Source: Roseibium aggregatum (GTDB lineage: Bacteria > Pseudomonadota > Alphaproteobacteria > Rhizobiales > Stappiaceae). From it: a stretch of DNA of 64,000 nt. Location of the stretch: NCBI RefSeq assembly GCF_017309185.1, contig NZ_JAEKJZ010000001.1:868001-932000 (forward strand), in the 5' to 3' direction. The notes beneath the pieces are model-generated. The model was not told the DNA's origin. It did not search any database and was given only the letters and a program-made list of their open reading frames with translations. This document shows positions 25,579 through 35,707 of the stretch, one piece after another. Position 1 is the stretch's first letter; each line of letters begins with the position of its first letter. A program made the translations under genes and the position numbers.

Positions 25579-26547
25579 TTAAAACCGCAGGATTGCCGCT
25601 CCCCAGGCGAGCCCGCCGCCGGCGGCCGTCACCGCGCAGAGGTTGCCGTCCTGGATGCGCCCGTCGTCGATGGCGGTGGAGATGGCAAGCGGGATCGAGG
25701 CCGAGGATGTGTTGCCGTGGTCCTGGATCGTCTTGACGACCTTTTCGTCCGGGATGTTCAGCCGCTCGGCGATGCCGTGCATGATGCGGATGTTGGCCTG
25801 GTGGGGAACGAACCAGTCGAGGTCGTCCGGCGTGAGCGCGGCGCGTTTGAGCGAGATGTCCAGGGCGTCCGACATGGCATTGACGGCGGCGCGGAAAAGC
25901 TCGTTTCCGACCATGCGCACAAGGCCGACGGTGCCGGTCGAGGACGGGCCGCCATCGGCGTAGAGAAGCGGAGATTTGGTGCCGTCCGCCGACAGATGCG
26001 AGGCCAGAACCGCCGAAGTTTCGGCCTCGGGATCGGCCTGAAGGACGAAGGCGCCTGCGCCGTCGCCGAACAGGACGCAGGTTGCCCGGTCGTTCCAGTC
26101 CAGGAAGCAGGAGAGCTTGTCGGCGCCGATCACGAGGGCGGTTTTCGCCCGTCCGGTCTGCAGGAAGCTGTCGGCGATTTCCAGGGCGTGAATGAAGCCG
26201 GCGCAGGCCGCTGAGACGTCGAAGGCCATTGTGGTGCCCGCCGAAATCTTCTCCTGGACGTAGACTGCGGTGGAGGGAAAGGTCCGGTCGGGCGTCACGG
26301 TCGCGACGATGATCAGGTCGACGCTGCTTGACGGAATACCGGCCCGCGCGAGCGCATCCCTGGCGGCGTTTGCCGCCAGATCCGAGGTCGTCTGATCGTC
26401 CGCGGCCATCCGGCGCGACGTTATGCCGGTTCGCGACCGGATCCATTCGTCGGAAGTGTCGACCATCCGGGTCAGTTCTTCGTTCGTTAATATCCGCTCC
26501 GGCAGATAAGAGCCGACACCGATCAGACGACTGCCTATTCCTGTCAT
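25579..26547 (-). CDS. beta-ketoacyl-ACP synthase III (FabH-like)
   Basis: A 322-residue condensing enzyme joining an acyl-CoA primer to malonyl-ACP. The catalytic triad is visible as Cys in VSAACAGF, His in VPHQANIRIMHGIAERL and Asn in QDHGNTSSASIP, with the GDGAGAFVLQ loop. It stands alone, not beside plsX as the housekeeping fabH usually does, so it may be a second copy with a special primer preference or for a secondary product. Confidence 0.9.
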   Translation of the reverse strand: MTGIGSRLIGVGSYLPERILTNEELTRMVDTSDEWIRSRTGITSRRMAADDQTTSDLAANAARDALARAGIPSSSVDLIIVATVTPDRTFPSTAVYVQEKISAGTTMAFDVSAACAGFIHALEIADSFLQTGRAKTALVIGADKLSCFLDWNDRATCVLFGDGAGAFVLQADPEAETSAVLASHLSADGTKSPLLYADGGPSSTGTVGLVRMVGNELFRAAVNAMSDALDISLKRAALTPDDLDWFVPHQANIRIMHGIAERLNIPDEKVVKTIQDHGNTSSASIPLAISTAIDDGRIQDGNLCAVTAAGGGLAWGAAILRF

Positions 26548-26908
26548 GTGAAAACCGGTTTCCCGCCTCGCTGTTTTCTGCTTTTTTTCGTTAGAAAGAC
26601 CGGTATCGGCCGGCTGTATTTGACTTGATCCTGGAGCGGCTGGTCGAATTCGGGACGTTCCGGAAATTCAATTTCCGGAGCCGTATATGCGGTTGTGATT
26701 ATGTATCGAAAATGACGCTGTCTGAAAGATTTTTCGAATTTTGAGACATCCCTTCGCCAATGCGTATTCGATCGGCCGATCAAAGTTCGTCAAGACTATC
26801 AGGTGAACGCAGTGCAGCATAGTGCCAATCGGCGCGACCCGCGTGTTGTGGAGATGAAGGCGCGAAGCCTGCTTTTTCCGTCTCAAGCCTGAATTGTTCG
26901 GATGAAAG
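26548..26908. other. intergenic stretch without a supported gene
   Basis: A 361-base gap, AT-richer than its surroundings, between two leftward genes. Short frames on the minus strand lack ribosome sites and recognisable motifs. It probably holds the fabH-like promoter. Confidence 0.5.
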
Positions 26909-27865
26909 CTAAACAAGATCGTCCCGGCCCTTTACCGCCCTCAGGACCTCCCGGGCCACGATTTGCGCCACCGGGGTGAGGACCTGACCCTTGCGCGTCA
27001 GGAAGGAATAGGGCTCGACCGAGAGGGTGAGGTCGCTCTCCAGGCAGACCACGGTGCCGGGAGCACCGTCCGGCCCCCTGGCGAAGTTTTCCGCGACAGA
27101 GCGGGCGAGCGGGCCGATGGCATTGGTGTGCTGAATGGTCGCCAGCGTGAACAGGAAGGACGAAGTGGTCAGGATCCGGGCGGGAAGGGTGAGGCCTTTT
27201 TCCCGGAGCTTTTCTTCCGCGGTTGCGCGGATGGGAGAGCCGGCCGGTGGCAGGACCCAGTCGAAGCCGAGCAGGGCCTCCGCTGGAACAGGAGGACCGC
27301 TTCGGGTCAGCGGGTGGCCGGGGCGGGCGATGATGCAGGCCGGTTCGCGCAACAGGGGGCGCTCCTCGAACATCGCGGCATCGGCTTCGGGAGGAATACG
27401 GCTCAGCGAAAAGTCCAGCCTGCCGTCTTCCAGCATCGGCGCGAGAACCCGGCTGGGGCTGACCTCCACCGAAATGGAAATGTCCGGATAGCTCAGCCGG
27501 ATGTGACGCAGGGCGGGCAGGATGTACTCGATGGTCGGGCCGGTCACCGAGCCGATGGCGACATGGCCGCGCTGTCCGGATTTGTGCTGTTCGATATCCT
27601 CGCCGGCATCGGCGAATTCCTGCAGGATCCGGACACAGCGTTCCGCCAGCTTCCGGCCGACAGCGGTCAGTTCGATGCCCCGGCCGCTGCGCATATAAAG
27701 CTGCGCCTCGGCAATGCGCTCGATTTCCGACATCAGCCGGGAGGCGGCCGGCTGGGTCATCCCGAGCGCCGCCGCCGCGTCGGTGAGCCGCGTGTGGCGC
27801 ACAAGTTCCGCCAAAAGGCGCAGATGGGACATTTTCAGTCCCCGTCTCAAAAGATCCAGGCTCAT
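26909..27865 (-). CDS. gbpR: LysR-type regulator of the sugar operon (GbpR-like)
   Basis: A 318-residue LysR-type transcriptional regulator. The N-terminal winged HTH reads LRLLAELVRHTRLTDAAAALGMTQPAASRLM (given here by its core LTDAAAALGMTQPAASRL), followed by the periplasmic-binding-like effector domain from about residue 95. In Agrobacterium, GbpR sits divergently beside chvE and controls it in response to L-arabinose, D-galactose and D-fucose. The same divergent arrangement occurs here, so I use that name by position. Confidence 0.85.
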   Translation of the reverse strand: MSLDLLRRGLKMSHLRLLAELVRHTRLTDAAAALGMTQPAASRLMSEIERIAEAQLYMRSGRGIELTAVGRKLAERCVRILQEFADAGEDIEQHKSGQRGHVAIGSVTGPTIEYILPALRHIRLSYPDISISVEVSPSRVLAPMLEDGRLDFSLSRIPPEADAAMFEERPLLREPACIIARPGHPLTRSGPPVPAEALLGFDWVLPPAGSPIRATAEEKLREKGLTLPARILTTSSFLFTLATIQHTNAIGPLARSVAENFARGPDGAPGTVVCLESDLTLSVEPYSFLTRKGQVLTPVAQIVAREVLRAVKGRDDLV

Positions 27866-27887
27866 GGGAGCATTCGCTTCTCGCTGA

Positions 27888-27905
27888 CATACTATTACTG
27901 GTATG
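27888..27905. promoter_or_regulatory. candidate LysR-type operator between gbpR and chvE
   Basis: An interrupted palindrome CATAC-N8-GTATG lies in the AT-rich 162-base divergent intergenic region, 22 bases upstream of the gbpR start. This fits LysR autoregulation with activation of chvE. A possible -35 element TTGACG for chvE lies at 27926-27931. The binding protein is inferred from position only. Confidence 0.45.
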
Positions 27906-28027
27906 AAATGATAATGAATAATAATTTGACGGTCATGTAGATTTCACAGCATTTCTAGCCCCGGAGCCGCCAAGTGCGTGCCCTATCCATATTGTCGACC
28001 GGTTGGGATCCGGTCTGGGAGGAAATG

Positions 28028-29107
28028 ATGAAACTTGTTACGAAGGCGCTCGTCGCAGCCGCGGCGGCAGCAACTCTTATGTCCGGCGTGGCCTTGAGCG
28101 GCGTCGCAATTGCGCAGGACAAGGGCTCCATCGGCATCGCCATGCCGACCAAATCCTCGGCCCGCTGGATCTCCGACGGCAATTCGATGGTCGAGCAGTT
28201 CACCGAAGCCGGTTACACCACGGACCTGCAGTACGCTGAAGACGACATTCCGAACCAGCTCGCCCAGATCGAGAACATGATCACCAAGGGTGTCAACGTT
28301 TTGGTGATCGCGGCCATCGACGGCACGACCCTGTCGAACGCCCTGGAAAACGCGGCGGCTTCCGGCATCAAGGTGATCGCTTATGACCGCCTGATCCGTG
28401 ACAGCGGCAACGTCGACTATTACGCCACCTTCGACAACTTCAAGGTCGGCGTGCAGCAGGCGACGTCCCTGGTGAACGGCCTGAAGGAGCGTTTCGGCGA
28501 CGGGCCCTACAACGTCGAGCTTTTCGGTGGATCTCCGGACGACAACAACGCCTATTTCTTCTATGACGGCGCCATGTCCGTGCTGCAGCCGCTGATCGAC
28601 GACGGCACCGTTGTCATCCAGTCCGGCCAGACGGGCATGGACACCGTCGGAACCCTGCGCTGGGATGGCGCGGTCGCCCAGGCGCGCATGGATAACCTTC
28701 TCTCCGCCCATTACACCGACAAGACCTTGCATGGCGCGCTCAGCCCCTATGACGGTCTGTCCATCGGCATCCTGTCCTCGCTGAAGGGCGTCGGCTACGG
28801 CTCCGGCGACCAGAAAATGCCGATCGTGACCGGTCAGGACGCGGAAGTTCCGTCCGTCAAGTCGATCCTGGCGGGCGAGCAGTATTCCACTGTCTTCAAG
28901 GACACCCGTGAACTGGCACGTGTGACCGTCGGCATGGTCGATGCCCTGCTGGAAGGCGGAGAGCCGGAAATCAACGACACCAAGACCTACGATAACGGCG
29001 TCAAGGTCGTTCCTTCCTATCTCCTGGAGCCCGTCGCGGTCGACGCCGGCAACTGGGAAGAGATCCTGGTCGGCAGTGGTTACTACACCGAAGATCAGGT
29101 GAAATAA
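28028..29107 (+). CDS. chvE: multiple-monosaccharide ABC transporter substrate-binding protein ChvE
   Basis: A 359-residue periplasmic sugar-binding protein. The signal peptide ends VAIAQ, and the mature part begins [20 protein letters not shown], typical of ChvE, with [32 protein letters not shown] and [14 protein letters not shown]. ChvE binds arabinose, galactose, glucose, fucose and xylose, and in Agrobacterium also signals to VirA. GGAGG (28018-28022) favours the second of two adjacent ATGs (28028). The following hairpins and the ABC genes indicate an operon with the binding protein made in excess. Confidence 0.95.
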   Translation: MKLVTKALVAAAAAATLMSGVALSGVAIAQDKGSIGIAMPTKSSARWISDGNSMVEQFTEAGYTTDLQYAEDDIPNQLAQIENMITKGVNVLVIAAIDGTTLSNALENAAASGIKVIAYDRLIRDSGNVDYYATFDNFKVGVQQATSLVNGLKERFGDGPYNVELFGGSPDDNNAYFFYDGAMSVLQPLIDDGTVVIQSGQTGMDTVGTLRWDGAVAQARMDNLLSAHYTDKTLHGALSPYDGLSIGILSSLKGVGYGSGDQKMPIVTGQDAEVPSVKSILAGEQYSTVFKDTRELARVTVGMVDALLEGGEPEINDTKTYDNGVKVVPSYLLEPVAVDAGNWEEILVGSGYYTEDQVK

Positions 29108-29180
29108 GTACTCGAAATTAATTGAGTACGTAGCCCCATCAGACACTCCCGCCCGTAGCGCCTAGAGGCTATCGGGCGGG
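29108..29180 (+). promoter_or_regulatory. two intercistronic hairpins after chvE
   Basis: GTACTC-N10-GAGTAC (29108-29129) and a GC-rich stem with CCCGCCCG (29148-29155) and CGGGCGGG (29173-29180) fill most of the gap before gguA. No long T run follows the second. Such structures protect the upstream mRNA or partly terminate transcription, giving more binding protein than ATPase and permease. Confidence 0.6.
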
Positions 29181-29210
29181 CCTTTCCTCGGAATTCGGAG
29201 AACGGGGTCG

Positions 29211-30725
29211 ATGGCACTCCTTTCCATGCAGAATATCAGCAAGACCTTTCCGGGCGTGAAAGCGCTCGACAGGGTCAACCTGGAAGTCCGCAAGGGCGAA
29301 ATCCATGCCGTGGTCGGCGAAAACGGCGCCGGCAAGTCCACGCTGATGAAGGTCCTGTCCGGGGTCTATCCGCACGGACAGTATGATGGCGAGATCGTTT
29401 TCGAAGGCGAGCCGGCGCGCTTTTCCGGCATCAACGACAGCGAGCGGCAGGGGATCATCATCATTCACCAGGAATTGGCCCTGGTGCCTCAGCTTTCCAT
29501 TGCCGAAAACATCTTCCTCGGCAACGAATGCGCCAGGAATGGCGTGATCGACTGGCGCAAGACCAACAAGCGCACAGAGGAGCTCCTCGCCAAGGTCGGG
29601 CTCATCGAACCGCCGACCACCAAGGTCGACAACATCGGCGTCGGCAAGCAGCAGCTCGTCGAGATCGCCAAGGCCTTGTCGAAGGACGTCAAACTGCTCA
29701 TCCTGGACGAGCCGACCGCGGCCCTGCAGGAAAACGACAGCAAGAAACTGCTCGACCTGATGCTGGAGCTGAAGGAACACGGCGTCACCAGCATCATCAT
29801 CACCCACAAGCTGAACGAGGTCCGCTACGTGGCGGACAGCGTGACGGTCATTCGCGACGGCATGACCGTCTCGAAGCTCGACGCCAAGGCGGGGCTAAGC
29901 GAGGACGACATCGTCCGCGACATGGTCGGCCGGGACATGACGCACCGTTTTCCGGAGCACACGCGCAGCCCGGGCGAGACGCTGTTTGAAATCGACAGCT
30001 GGAATGTCTGGCATCCGGAACATACCGAGCGCCAGGTGATCCGGAACGCCTCCTTCAAGGTCCGCGCGGGCGAGGTCATCGGCATCGCCGGTCTCATGGG
30101 CTCGGGCCGGACGGAACTGGCGATGTCGATCTTCGGCCGCTCCTACGGGCGCAACATTTCCGGAACGGCGAAGCTTCACGGCAAGGAGATCGACGTCAGC
30201 ACGGTGGACCGGGCGATCGATGCAGGTATTTCCTATGTCACCGAGGACCGCAAGGCGCTCGGTCTGATCCTGGACGAGACCATTCGCTTCAACACGACGC
30301 TTGCCAACCTGGACGGGGTTTCGGCCGGGTCCATCCTGAAGAAGAACGAAGAGACCAGGGTGGCGGAGAAATACCGCGAGGCGCTCGCCATCCGGACCCC
30401 GTCGGTATTTCAGAAAACGGTCAACCTGTCCGGCGGCAACCAGCAAAAGGTGGTGCTGGCGAAATGGCTGTTCACGGCGCCGGAGGTCCTGATCCTGGAC
30501 GAGCCGACGCGCGGCATCGACGTCGGCGCCAAATATGAAATCTACACGATCATCAACGACCTCGCCGCCCAGGGCAAAGGCGTGGTCATGATCTCGTCGG
30601 AAATGCCGGAACTGCTCGGCATGTGCGACCGGATCTACGTCATGAACGAGGGGGCTCTCGTTGGCGAACTCAGCGCCGGCGAAGCGAGCCAGGAGCGCAT
30701 CATGTCGCTCATTGTCAACGAGTGA
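29211..30725 (+). CDS. gguA: sugar ABC transporter ATP-binding protein GguA (MmsA)
   Basis: A 504-residue duplicated ABC ATPase energising sugar import. The first half has [18 protein letters not shown]-loop [11 protein letters not shown], a degenerate signature [14 protein letters not shown] and [11 protein letters not shown]. The second half has [10 protein letters not shown] in place of Walker [15 protein letters not shown] and [13 protein letters not shown]. This asymmetry is normal for the ribose/galactose family. GguB follows after 13 bases. Confidence 0.96.
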   Translation: MALLSMQNISKTFPGVKALDRVNLEVRKGEIHAVVGENGAGKSTLMKVLSGVYPHGQYDGEIVFEGEPARFSGINDSERQGIIIIHQELALVPQLSIAENIFLGNECARNGVIDWRKTNKRTEELLAKVGLIEPPTTKVDNIGVGKQQLVEIAKALSKDVKLLILDEPTAALQENDSKKLLDLMLELKEHGVTSIIITHKLNEVRYVADSVTVIRDGMTVSKLDAKAGLSEDDIVRDMVGRDMTHRFPEHTRSPGETLFEIDSWNVWHPEHTERQVIRNASFKVRAGEVIGIAGLMGSGRTELAMSIFGRSYGRNISGTAKLHGKEIDVSTVDRAIDAGISYVTEDRKALGLILDETIRFNTTLANLDGVSAGSILKKNEETRVAEKYREALAIRTPSVFQKTVNLSGGNQQKVVLAKWLFTAPEVLILDEPTRGIDVGAKYEIYTIINDLAAQGKGVVMISSEMPELLGMCDRIYVMNEGALVGELSAGEASQERIMSLIVNE

Positions 30726-30738
30726 AAGAGCATTACCG

Positions 30739-31998
30739 ATGGAACTGGCACAAAGCGATGCATCTGCGGGCGAGACATCCCCGGCACCGGCGGTGAAGAC
30801 CAAGGGCGTTGGCGAGTATCTCTCCTCGCACCTGAGACAGTACGGCCTTCTGTTCGCCCTGATCGCGGTGATGGTCTTCTTCCAGATCGTCACCGACGGC
30901 ACCCTGCTCAGGGCCGTCAACGTCACCAACCTGCTCCTGCAGAACTCCTACATCATCATCATGGCGCTGGGCATGCTCATCGTCATCGTTTCCGGCAACA
31001 TCGACCTGTCGGTCGGATCGGTGATGGGCTTCGTCGGCGCGCTCGCCGCGGTGATGATCGTCAACTTCGACCTGCCGGTCATCGTTACCATCGTTACCTG
31101 CCTGGCGGTCGGCGGGGTTATCGGCGCGGCCCAGGGCTATTGGGTCGCCTATTGGAAGATACCCTCCTTCATCGTGACGCTGGCCGGCATGCTGGTCTTT
31201 CGCGGACTGTCTCTCTGGCTGCTCGAAGGCCAGTCGGTCGGCCCGTTCCCGCGCGAATTCCAGATGATCGCGACCGGTTTCGTGCCCGATATCTTCCCGG
31301 CCGGACTGGGGCAGGGGCTGGCTGAGGCCTTCGGTGCCCGGCAGGTCAATGTTCTGGCGCTCGGAACAGGGATCGCGGCCGCGGCGCTCGTGGTCTGGAT
31401 CGGCCTGCGCCAGCGGGCCCAGAACAAGGCCTATGGTATCGAGGACGAGCCGAAAAGCTTCTTTATCGCGCGCAATGTCATTGTCGCGGCGGCGCTGATC
31501 TTCGTCATGTACAAGCTGTCGCTCTTCCGTGGTCTGCCGAACGTCCTGATCACCATGGGCGTCCTGACCGTGATCTACGCCTTCATCACCGAAACCACGA
31601 CCATCGGCCGGCGCGTCTATGCGCTCGGGGGCAACCAGAAGGCGGCCAAGCTGTCCGGCATCAAGACCGAACGCCTGACCTTCCTGGCCTTCACCAACAT
31701 GGGGGTCCTGGCGGCGGCCGCCGGACTGGTCTTCGCCGCGCGCCTCAATACGGCGACGCCGAAGGCCGGCTTTGCCCTGGAGCTTGACGTGATCGCCGCC
31801 GTCTTCATCGGCGGGGCGTCCATGTCCGGCGGTGTCGGCACGATCATCGGCGCGGTTGTCGGCGCCTTCCTGATGGGCGTTCTGAACAACGGCATGTCGA
31901 TCATGGGCATCGGCATCGACTACCAGCAGATGATCAAGGGTCTGGTCCTGCTCGCCGCCGTCATCTTCGACGTCTACAACAAGAACAAGCAGGGGTAA
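30739..31998 (+). CDS. gguB: sugar ABC transporter permease GguB
   Basis: A 419-residue inner-membrane permease of the BPD_transp_2 family, longer than RbsC because of a cytoplasmic insertion around 225-250. Signatures include IIIMALGMLIVIVSGNIDLSVGS, YAFITETTTIGRRVYALGGN and LDVIAAVFIGGASMSGGVGT. The ATG at 30739 was chosen since the longer frame only runs through the end of gguA. It is the membrane channel for ChvE-bound sugars. Confidence 0.96.
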   Translation: MELAQSDASAGETSPAPAVKTKGVGEYLSSHLRQYGLLFALIAVMVFFQIVTDGTLLRAVNVTNLLLQNSYIIIMALGMLIVIVSGNIDLSVGSVMGFVGALAAVMIVNFDLPVIVTIVTCLAVGGVIGAAQGYWVAYWKIPSFIVTLAGMLVFRGLSLWLLEGQSVGPFPREFQMIATGFVPDIFPAGLGQGLAEAFGARQVNVLALGTGIAAAALVVWIGLRQRAQNKAYGIEDEPKSFFIARNVIVAAALIFVMYKLSLFRGLPNVLITMGVLTVIYAFITETTTIGRRVYALGGNQKAAKLSGIKTERLTFLAFTNMGVLAAAAGLVFAARLNTATPKAGFALELDVIAAVFIGGASMSGGVGTIIGAVVGAFLMGVLNNGMSIMGIGIDYQQMIKGLVLLAAVIFDVYNKNKQG

Positions 31999-32002
31999 CA
32001 AG

Positions 32003-32998
32003 ATGCTGATCTCTCAGATCCGAAACGACGAGGGTTCCATCTCCGTCGTGGTCCGCAGCGGCAGCGAAGCCTCGATCCTGAAGGGCGTCGCCAGTACCTA
32101 CGATCTGGTGCGCGAGGCGATCGCCAGCGGACGGAGCCTGACGGAATGTATCCGCGCGCACGATCTGGGGCCTGCCGTCGACCTGGAAAAGCTTGCGGAG
32201 GAAAAGCGGCTGCTTCTGCCGATCCTGCATCCGGACGCAGCCCACATGCATCTGACCGGCACCGGCCTGACCCATCTGGGCTCGGCCGCGACCCGCAACG
32301 CCATGCACGCCAAAGCGAAGGACGGCGACCAGCCCGTGACCGATTCCATGAAGATGTTCCAGATGGGTCTGGAAGGCGGACGCCCGGCTCAGGGTAAAAT
32401 CGGCGTCCAGCCGGAATGGTTCTACAAGGGCAATGGCAACGCCGCCGTGGCACCCGGCGGTGACCTAGTGAGCCCCGGCTTCTGCGAGGACGGCGGCGAG
32501 GAGCCGGAAGTGGCCGGCATCTATGTGATCGGAGAAGACGGAACGCCGTTCCGGGTCGGCTTCGCGCTCGCCAACGAATTTTCCGACCATGTCATGGAGC
32601 GCCAGAACTATCTGTTCCTGGCACATTCGAAACTCAGGCCCGCGTCTTTCGGTCCCGAGCTCCTGGTCGGAGATCTGCCGGAGAGCGTTGAGGGCACCAG
32701 CCGGATCCTGCGCGACGGCGACGTGCTTTGGGAAAAGCCGTTCCTGTCGGGCGAGGCCAACATGTCCCATACGCTGTCGAACCTGGAACACCACCATTTC
32801 AAATACGGCCTCTTCCGTCAGCCGGGCGATCTCCACGTCCACATGTTCGGAACCGCGACGCTCTCCTTTGCCGACGGGATTTCCTGCCGGGAAGGCGATG
32901 AGATCGAGATTTCGGCGCCGGGCTTCGGCGTCGCGCTCAAGAACCGCCTTGTCTTCCAACCGGCGGAAACCTCCGCCGCGTCCGTGAAAGTGCTGTAA
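32003..32998 (+). CDS. araD1: GguC/AraD1-type FAH-family protein, probable L-2-keto-3-deoxyarabonate dehydratase
   Basis: A 331-residue member of the fumarylacetoacetate hydrolase superfamily, in the GguC/AraD1 branch: MHLTGTGLTHLGSAATRNAMH, GVQPEWFYKGNG and FALANEFSDHVMERQNYLFLAHSK (metal site region). In the non-phosphorylative arabinose route this branch is proposed to dehydrate L-2-keto-3-deoxyarabonate to 2,5-dioxopentanoate. Its place between the transporter and the arabonate dehydratase supports that. It follows gguB by four bases. Confidence 0.85.
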   Translation: MLISQIRNDEGSISVVVRSGSEASILKGVASTYDLVREAIASGRSLTECIRAHDLGPAVDLEKLAEEKRLLLPILHPDAAHMHLTGTGLTHLGSAATRNAMHAKAKDGDQPVTDSMKMFQMGLEGGRPAQGKIGVQPEWFYKGNGNAAVAPGGDLVSPGFCEDGGEEPEVAGIYVIGEDGTPFRVGFALANEFSDHVMERQNYLFLAHSKLRPASFGPELLVGDLPESVEGTSRILRDGDVLWEKPFLSGEANMSHTLSNLEHHHFKYGLFRQPGDLHVHMFGTATLSFADGISCREGDEIEISAPGFGVALKNRLVFQPAETSAASVKVL

Positions 32999-33002
32999 GA
33001 CA

Positions 33003-34745
33003 ATGACCTTCAAGCCCGCCCAATGGCCGCGCAAGCTGCGCTCGACGGAATGGTTCGGCGGAACCAGCCGCGATCACATTTATCACCGCAGCTGGATGAA
33101 GAACCAGGGGCTGCCGGACCACCTCTTCGACGGCCGTCCGGTGATCGGCATCTGCAACACCTGGTCGGAACTCACCCCCTGCAACGGCCACCTGCGCGAC
33201 CTGGCCGAACGGGTCAAGCATGGGGTCTTCGAGGCCGGCGGTTTCCCGGTGGAGTTTCCCGTCTTCTCGACCGGCGAAAGCACGCTCCGGCCGACCGCTA
33301 TGATGTACCGCAACATGGCCGCCATGAATGTCGAGGAGGCGATCCGTGCGACGCCGCTCGACGGGGTCGTGCTGCTGGTCGGCTGCGACAAGACCACGCC
33401 GTCTCTCCTGATGGGTGCCGCGTCGGTGGACATTCCGGCCATCGTGGTGACAGGCGGTCCGATGTTGAACGGCTGGTTCCAGGGTGAGCGCGTCGGCTCC
33501 GGCACGCATCTGTGGAAATTCTCTGAGGCCATCAAGGCGGGCAAGATGACCCAGGAGGAATTCCTGGACGCCGAAATCGCCATGAGCCGGTCTCCGGGCA
33601 CCTGCAACACCATGGGCACCGCCTCCACGATGGCCTCCATGGCCGAGGCACTCGGAATGGCGCTCTCCGGCAATGCCGCGATCCCGGCGGTCGACAGCCG
33701 CCGCCGGGTCATGGCGCATCTTTCGGGCAGTCGCATCGTGCAGATGGTGAAGGACGACCTGAAGCCGTCGCATATTCTCACCAGGCAGGCCTTCGAGAAC
33801 GCCATCCGCACCAACGGCGCCATCGGCGGCTCCACAAACGCGGTCATTCACCTGCTGGCGATTGCCGGCCGCGTCGGCATCGACCTGACGCTGGACGACT
33901 GGGATCGTCTCGGCCGCGACGTGCCGACCATCGTCAATCTCATGCCGTCGGGCGAATACCTGATGGAGGAGTTCTTCTATGCCGGCGGCCTGCCGGTGGT
34001 GATCAAGCGCCTGGGCGAGGCGGGCATGCTCCACAAGGACGCCCTGACCGTTGCGGGCGAACCCATCTGGGATCAGGTCAAGGACGCAAGGAACTGGAAC
34101 GAGGACGTCATCGTACCGGTGGAAAGGGCTCTGACCGACCACGGCGGCATTGCCGTCCTCAAAGGCAATCTGGCGCCCAACGGCGCCGTCCTGAAACCCT
34201 CTGCCGCGTCGCCCCATCTGATGCAGCACCGGGGCAAGGCGGTGGTCTTCGAGGATATCGACGACTACAAGGCCCGGATCGAGGACGACTCTCTCGACAT
34301 CGACGAGACCTGCGTCATGGTCCTGAAGAACTGCGGGCCGAAAGGCTATCCGGGCATGTCGGAGGTCGGCAACATGGGCCTTCCACCAAAAGTGCTGAAG
34401 AAAGGCATCACCGACATGGTGCGCATTTCCGATGCGCGCATGTCTGGAACCGCCTATGGAACCGTCGTCCTGCACACCTCGCCGGAAGCCGCCGCCGGCG
34501 GTCCTCTGGCGGTTGTCAGAACCGGCGACGTGATTGAACTCGACGTCGCCAACCGCAGGCTCCACCTGGAGATCTCGGACGCGGAACTCGCTGAGAGGCT
34601 TGAAGCCTGGAAGCCCTCGCATGATGTACCGGCGAGCGGCTACGCGCGTCTTTTCCACGACCATGTCCAAGGGGCGGATACGGGGGCGGACTTCGACTTC
34701 CTGAAAGGTTGCCGGGGATCGGCTGTACCGAAGGATTCTCACTGA
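33003..34745 (+). CDS. L-arabonate dehydratase (IlvD/Edd family)
   Basis: A 580-residue iron-sulfur dehydratase converting L-arabonate to L-2-keto-3-deoxyarabonate. The family cysteines are in GICNTWSELTPCNGHL, LVGCDKTTPSLLMGA and SPGTCNTMGTASTM, and the C-terminal DARMSGTAYGTVVLH is typical of pentonate dehydratases rather than IlvD itself. It lies four bases after araD1, and its TGA overlaps the ATG of the dehydrogenase gene. L-fuconate or D-xylonate as further substrates cannot be excluded. Confidence 0.9.
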   Translation: MTFKPAQWPRKLRSTEWFGGTSRDHIYHRSWMKNQGLPDHLFDGRPVIGICNTWSELTPCNGHLRDLAERVKHGVFEAGGFPVEFPVFSTGESTLRPTAMMYRNMAAMNVEEAIRATPLDGVVLLVGCDKTTPSLLMGAASVDIPAIVVTGGPMLNGWFQGERVGSGTHLWKFSEAIKAGKMTQEEFLDAEIAMSRSPGTCNTMGTASTMASMAEALGMALSGNAAIPAVDSRRRVMAHLSGSRIVQMVKDDLKPSHILTRQAFENAIRTNGAIGGSTNAVIHLLAIAGRVGIDLTLDDWDRLGRDVPTIVNLMPSGEYLMEEFFYAGGLPVVIKRLGEAGMLHKDALTVAGEPIWDQVKDARNWNEDVIVPVERALTDHGGIAVLKGNLAPNGAVLKPSAASPHLMQHRGKAVVFEDIDDYKARIEDDSLDIDETCVMVLKNCGPKGYPGMSEVGNMGLPPKVLKKGITDMVRISDARMSGTAYGTVVLHTSPEAAAGGPLAVVRTGDVIELDVANRRLHLEISDAELAERLEAWKPSHDVPASGYARLFHDHVQGADTGADFDFLKGCRGSAVPKDSH

Positions 34746-35680
34746 TGCCGGAAAACCTGGGTGAAAAACTGGCGCTGGTCGGTATCGGCAAGATTGCCCG
34801 CGACCAGCATTTGCCGGCGATTGGCGCCAATCCCGATTGGTCGCTTGAAGCGACGGTCAGCCGCCACGGCACCGTCGAGGGCGTGGAGCATTTCACCGAC
34901 ATCGACGCGCTTCTGGAGACCCGGCCGGACATAACGACGGTTTCGCTTGCCATCCCGCCGCAGCCCCGTTTCGACTATGCCGCCAAGGCCTTGAAGGCAG
35001 GAAGGAATGTCATGCTGGAAAAGCCACCGGGCCAAAGCCTTGCGGAATGTTATGCGCTGGAAGCGCTGGCGAAGGAAAATGGTGTCACCCTCTTCGCGAC
35101 CTGGCACTCCCGCTATGCCGACTGCGTTCCGGACCTGAAGGCCTGGGTGTCCTCGCGCAGGATCGAACGTCTTCAAATCACCTGGAAGGAAGACGTCCGC
35201 CGCTGGCATCCGGGACAGGACTGGATCTGGGCGCCGGGTGGCATGGGCGTCTTCGATCCCGGTATCAACGCCCTGTCGATCCTGACGGAAATCCTTCCCT
35301 ATCCGGTCCATGTCACGGCGGCCACGCTGGAATTCCCGGAAAACCGGGATACGCCAATCGCCGCGGCCCTGACTTTTGCCGATCCTACAGGAGCCGACAT
35401 GAGCGCGGTCTTTGACTGGCGACAGGAAGGTCCCCAGACCTGGGACATCGACATTGAGACCGACGGCGGCACAGCGAAGCTTTCGCTTGGCGGAGAAAAG
35501 CTTGAGATCGACGGTGAGCTTGTTAAACAGGGAGCGAACCACGAATACGCCAACCTCTATGCCCGCATGGCGTCTCTCCTGAAGGCAGGCGAGAGCGACA
35601 TGGATCTTTCTCCCATGATCCATGTCTGCGACGCCTTCTCCCTGGGACGCCGGGCGGTCACCGATCCGTTCCACTTTTAA
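34745..35680 (+). CDS. Gfo/Idh/MocA-family L-arabinose/D-galactose 1-dehydrogenase
   Basis: A 311-residue NAD(P)-dependent oxidoreductase, the first enzyme of the route (L-arabinose to L-arabino-gamma-lactone). The N-terminal fold reads LALVGIGKIARDQHLPAI, and VMLEKPPGQSLAEC carries the conserved EKP lysine. The size and the WHPGQDWIWAPGGMGVFDPGINALS stretch (shown by its core QDWIWAPGGMGVFDPG) match the Azospirillum L-arabinose 1-dehydrogenase group. The start ATG overlaps the preceding stop, giving strong operon evidence. Confidence 0.88.
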   Translation: MPENLGEKLALVGIGKIARDQHLPAIGANPDWSLEATVSRHGTVEGVEHFTDIDALLETRPDITTVSLAIPPQPRFDYAAKALKAGRNVMLEKPPGQSLAECYALEALAKENGVTLFATWHSRYADCVPDLKAWVSSRRIERLQITWKEDVRRWHPGQDWIWAPGGMGVFDPGINALSILTEILPYPVHVTAATLEFPENRDTPIAAALTFADPTGADMSAVFDWRQEGPQTWDIDIETDGGTAKLSLGGEKLEIDGELVKQGANHEYANLYARMASLLKAGESDMDLSPMIHVCDAFSLGRRAVTDPFHF

Positions 35681-35707
35681 TATCGTTCCAAAACCGGAAG
35701 GTTTGTC

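Noticed and set aside
32937..34742. 601-codon minus-strand frame opposite the arabonate dehydratase gene
   Set aside because: It is the antisense shadow of a well-conserved Fe-S dehydratase.
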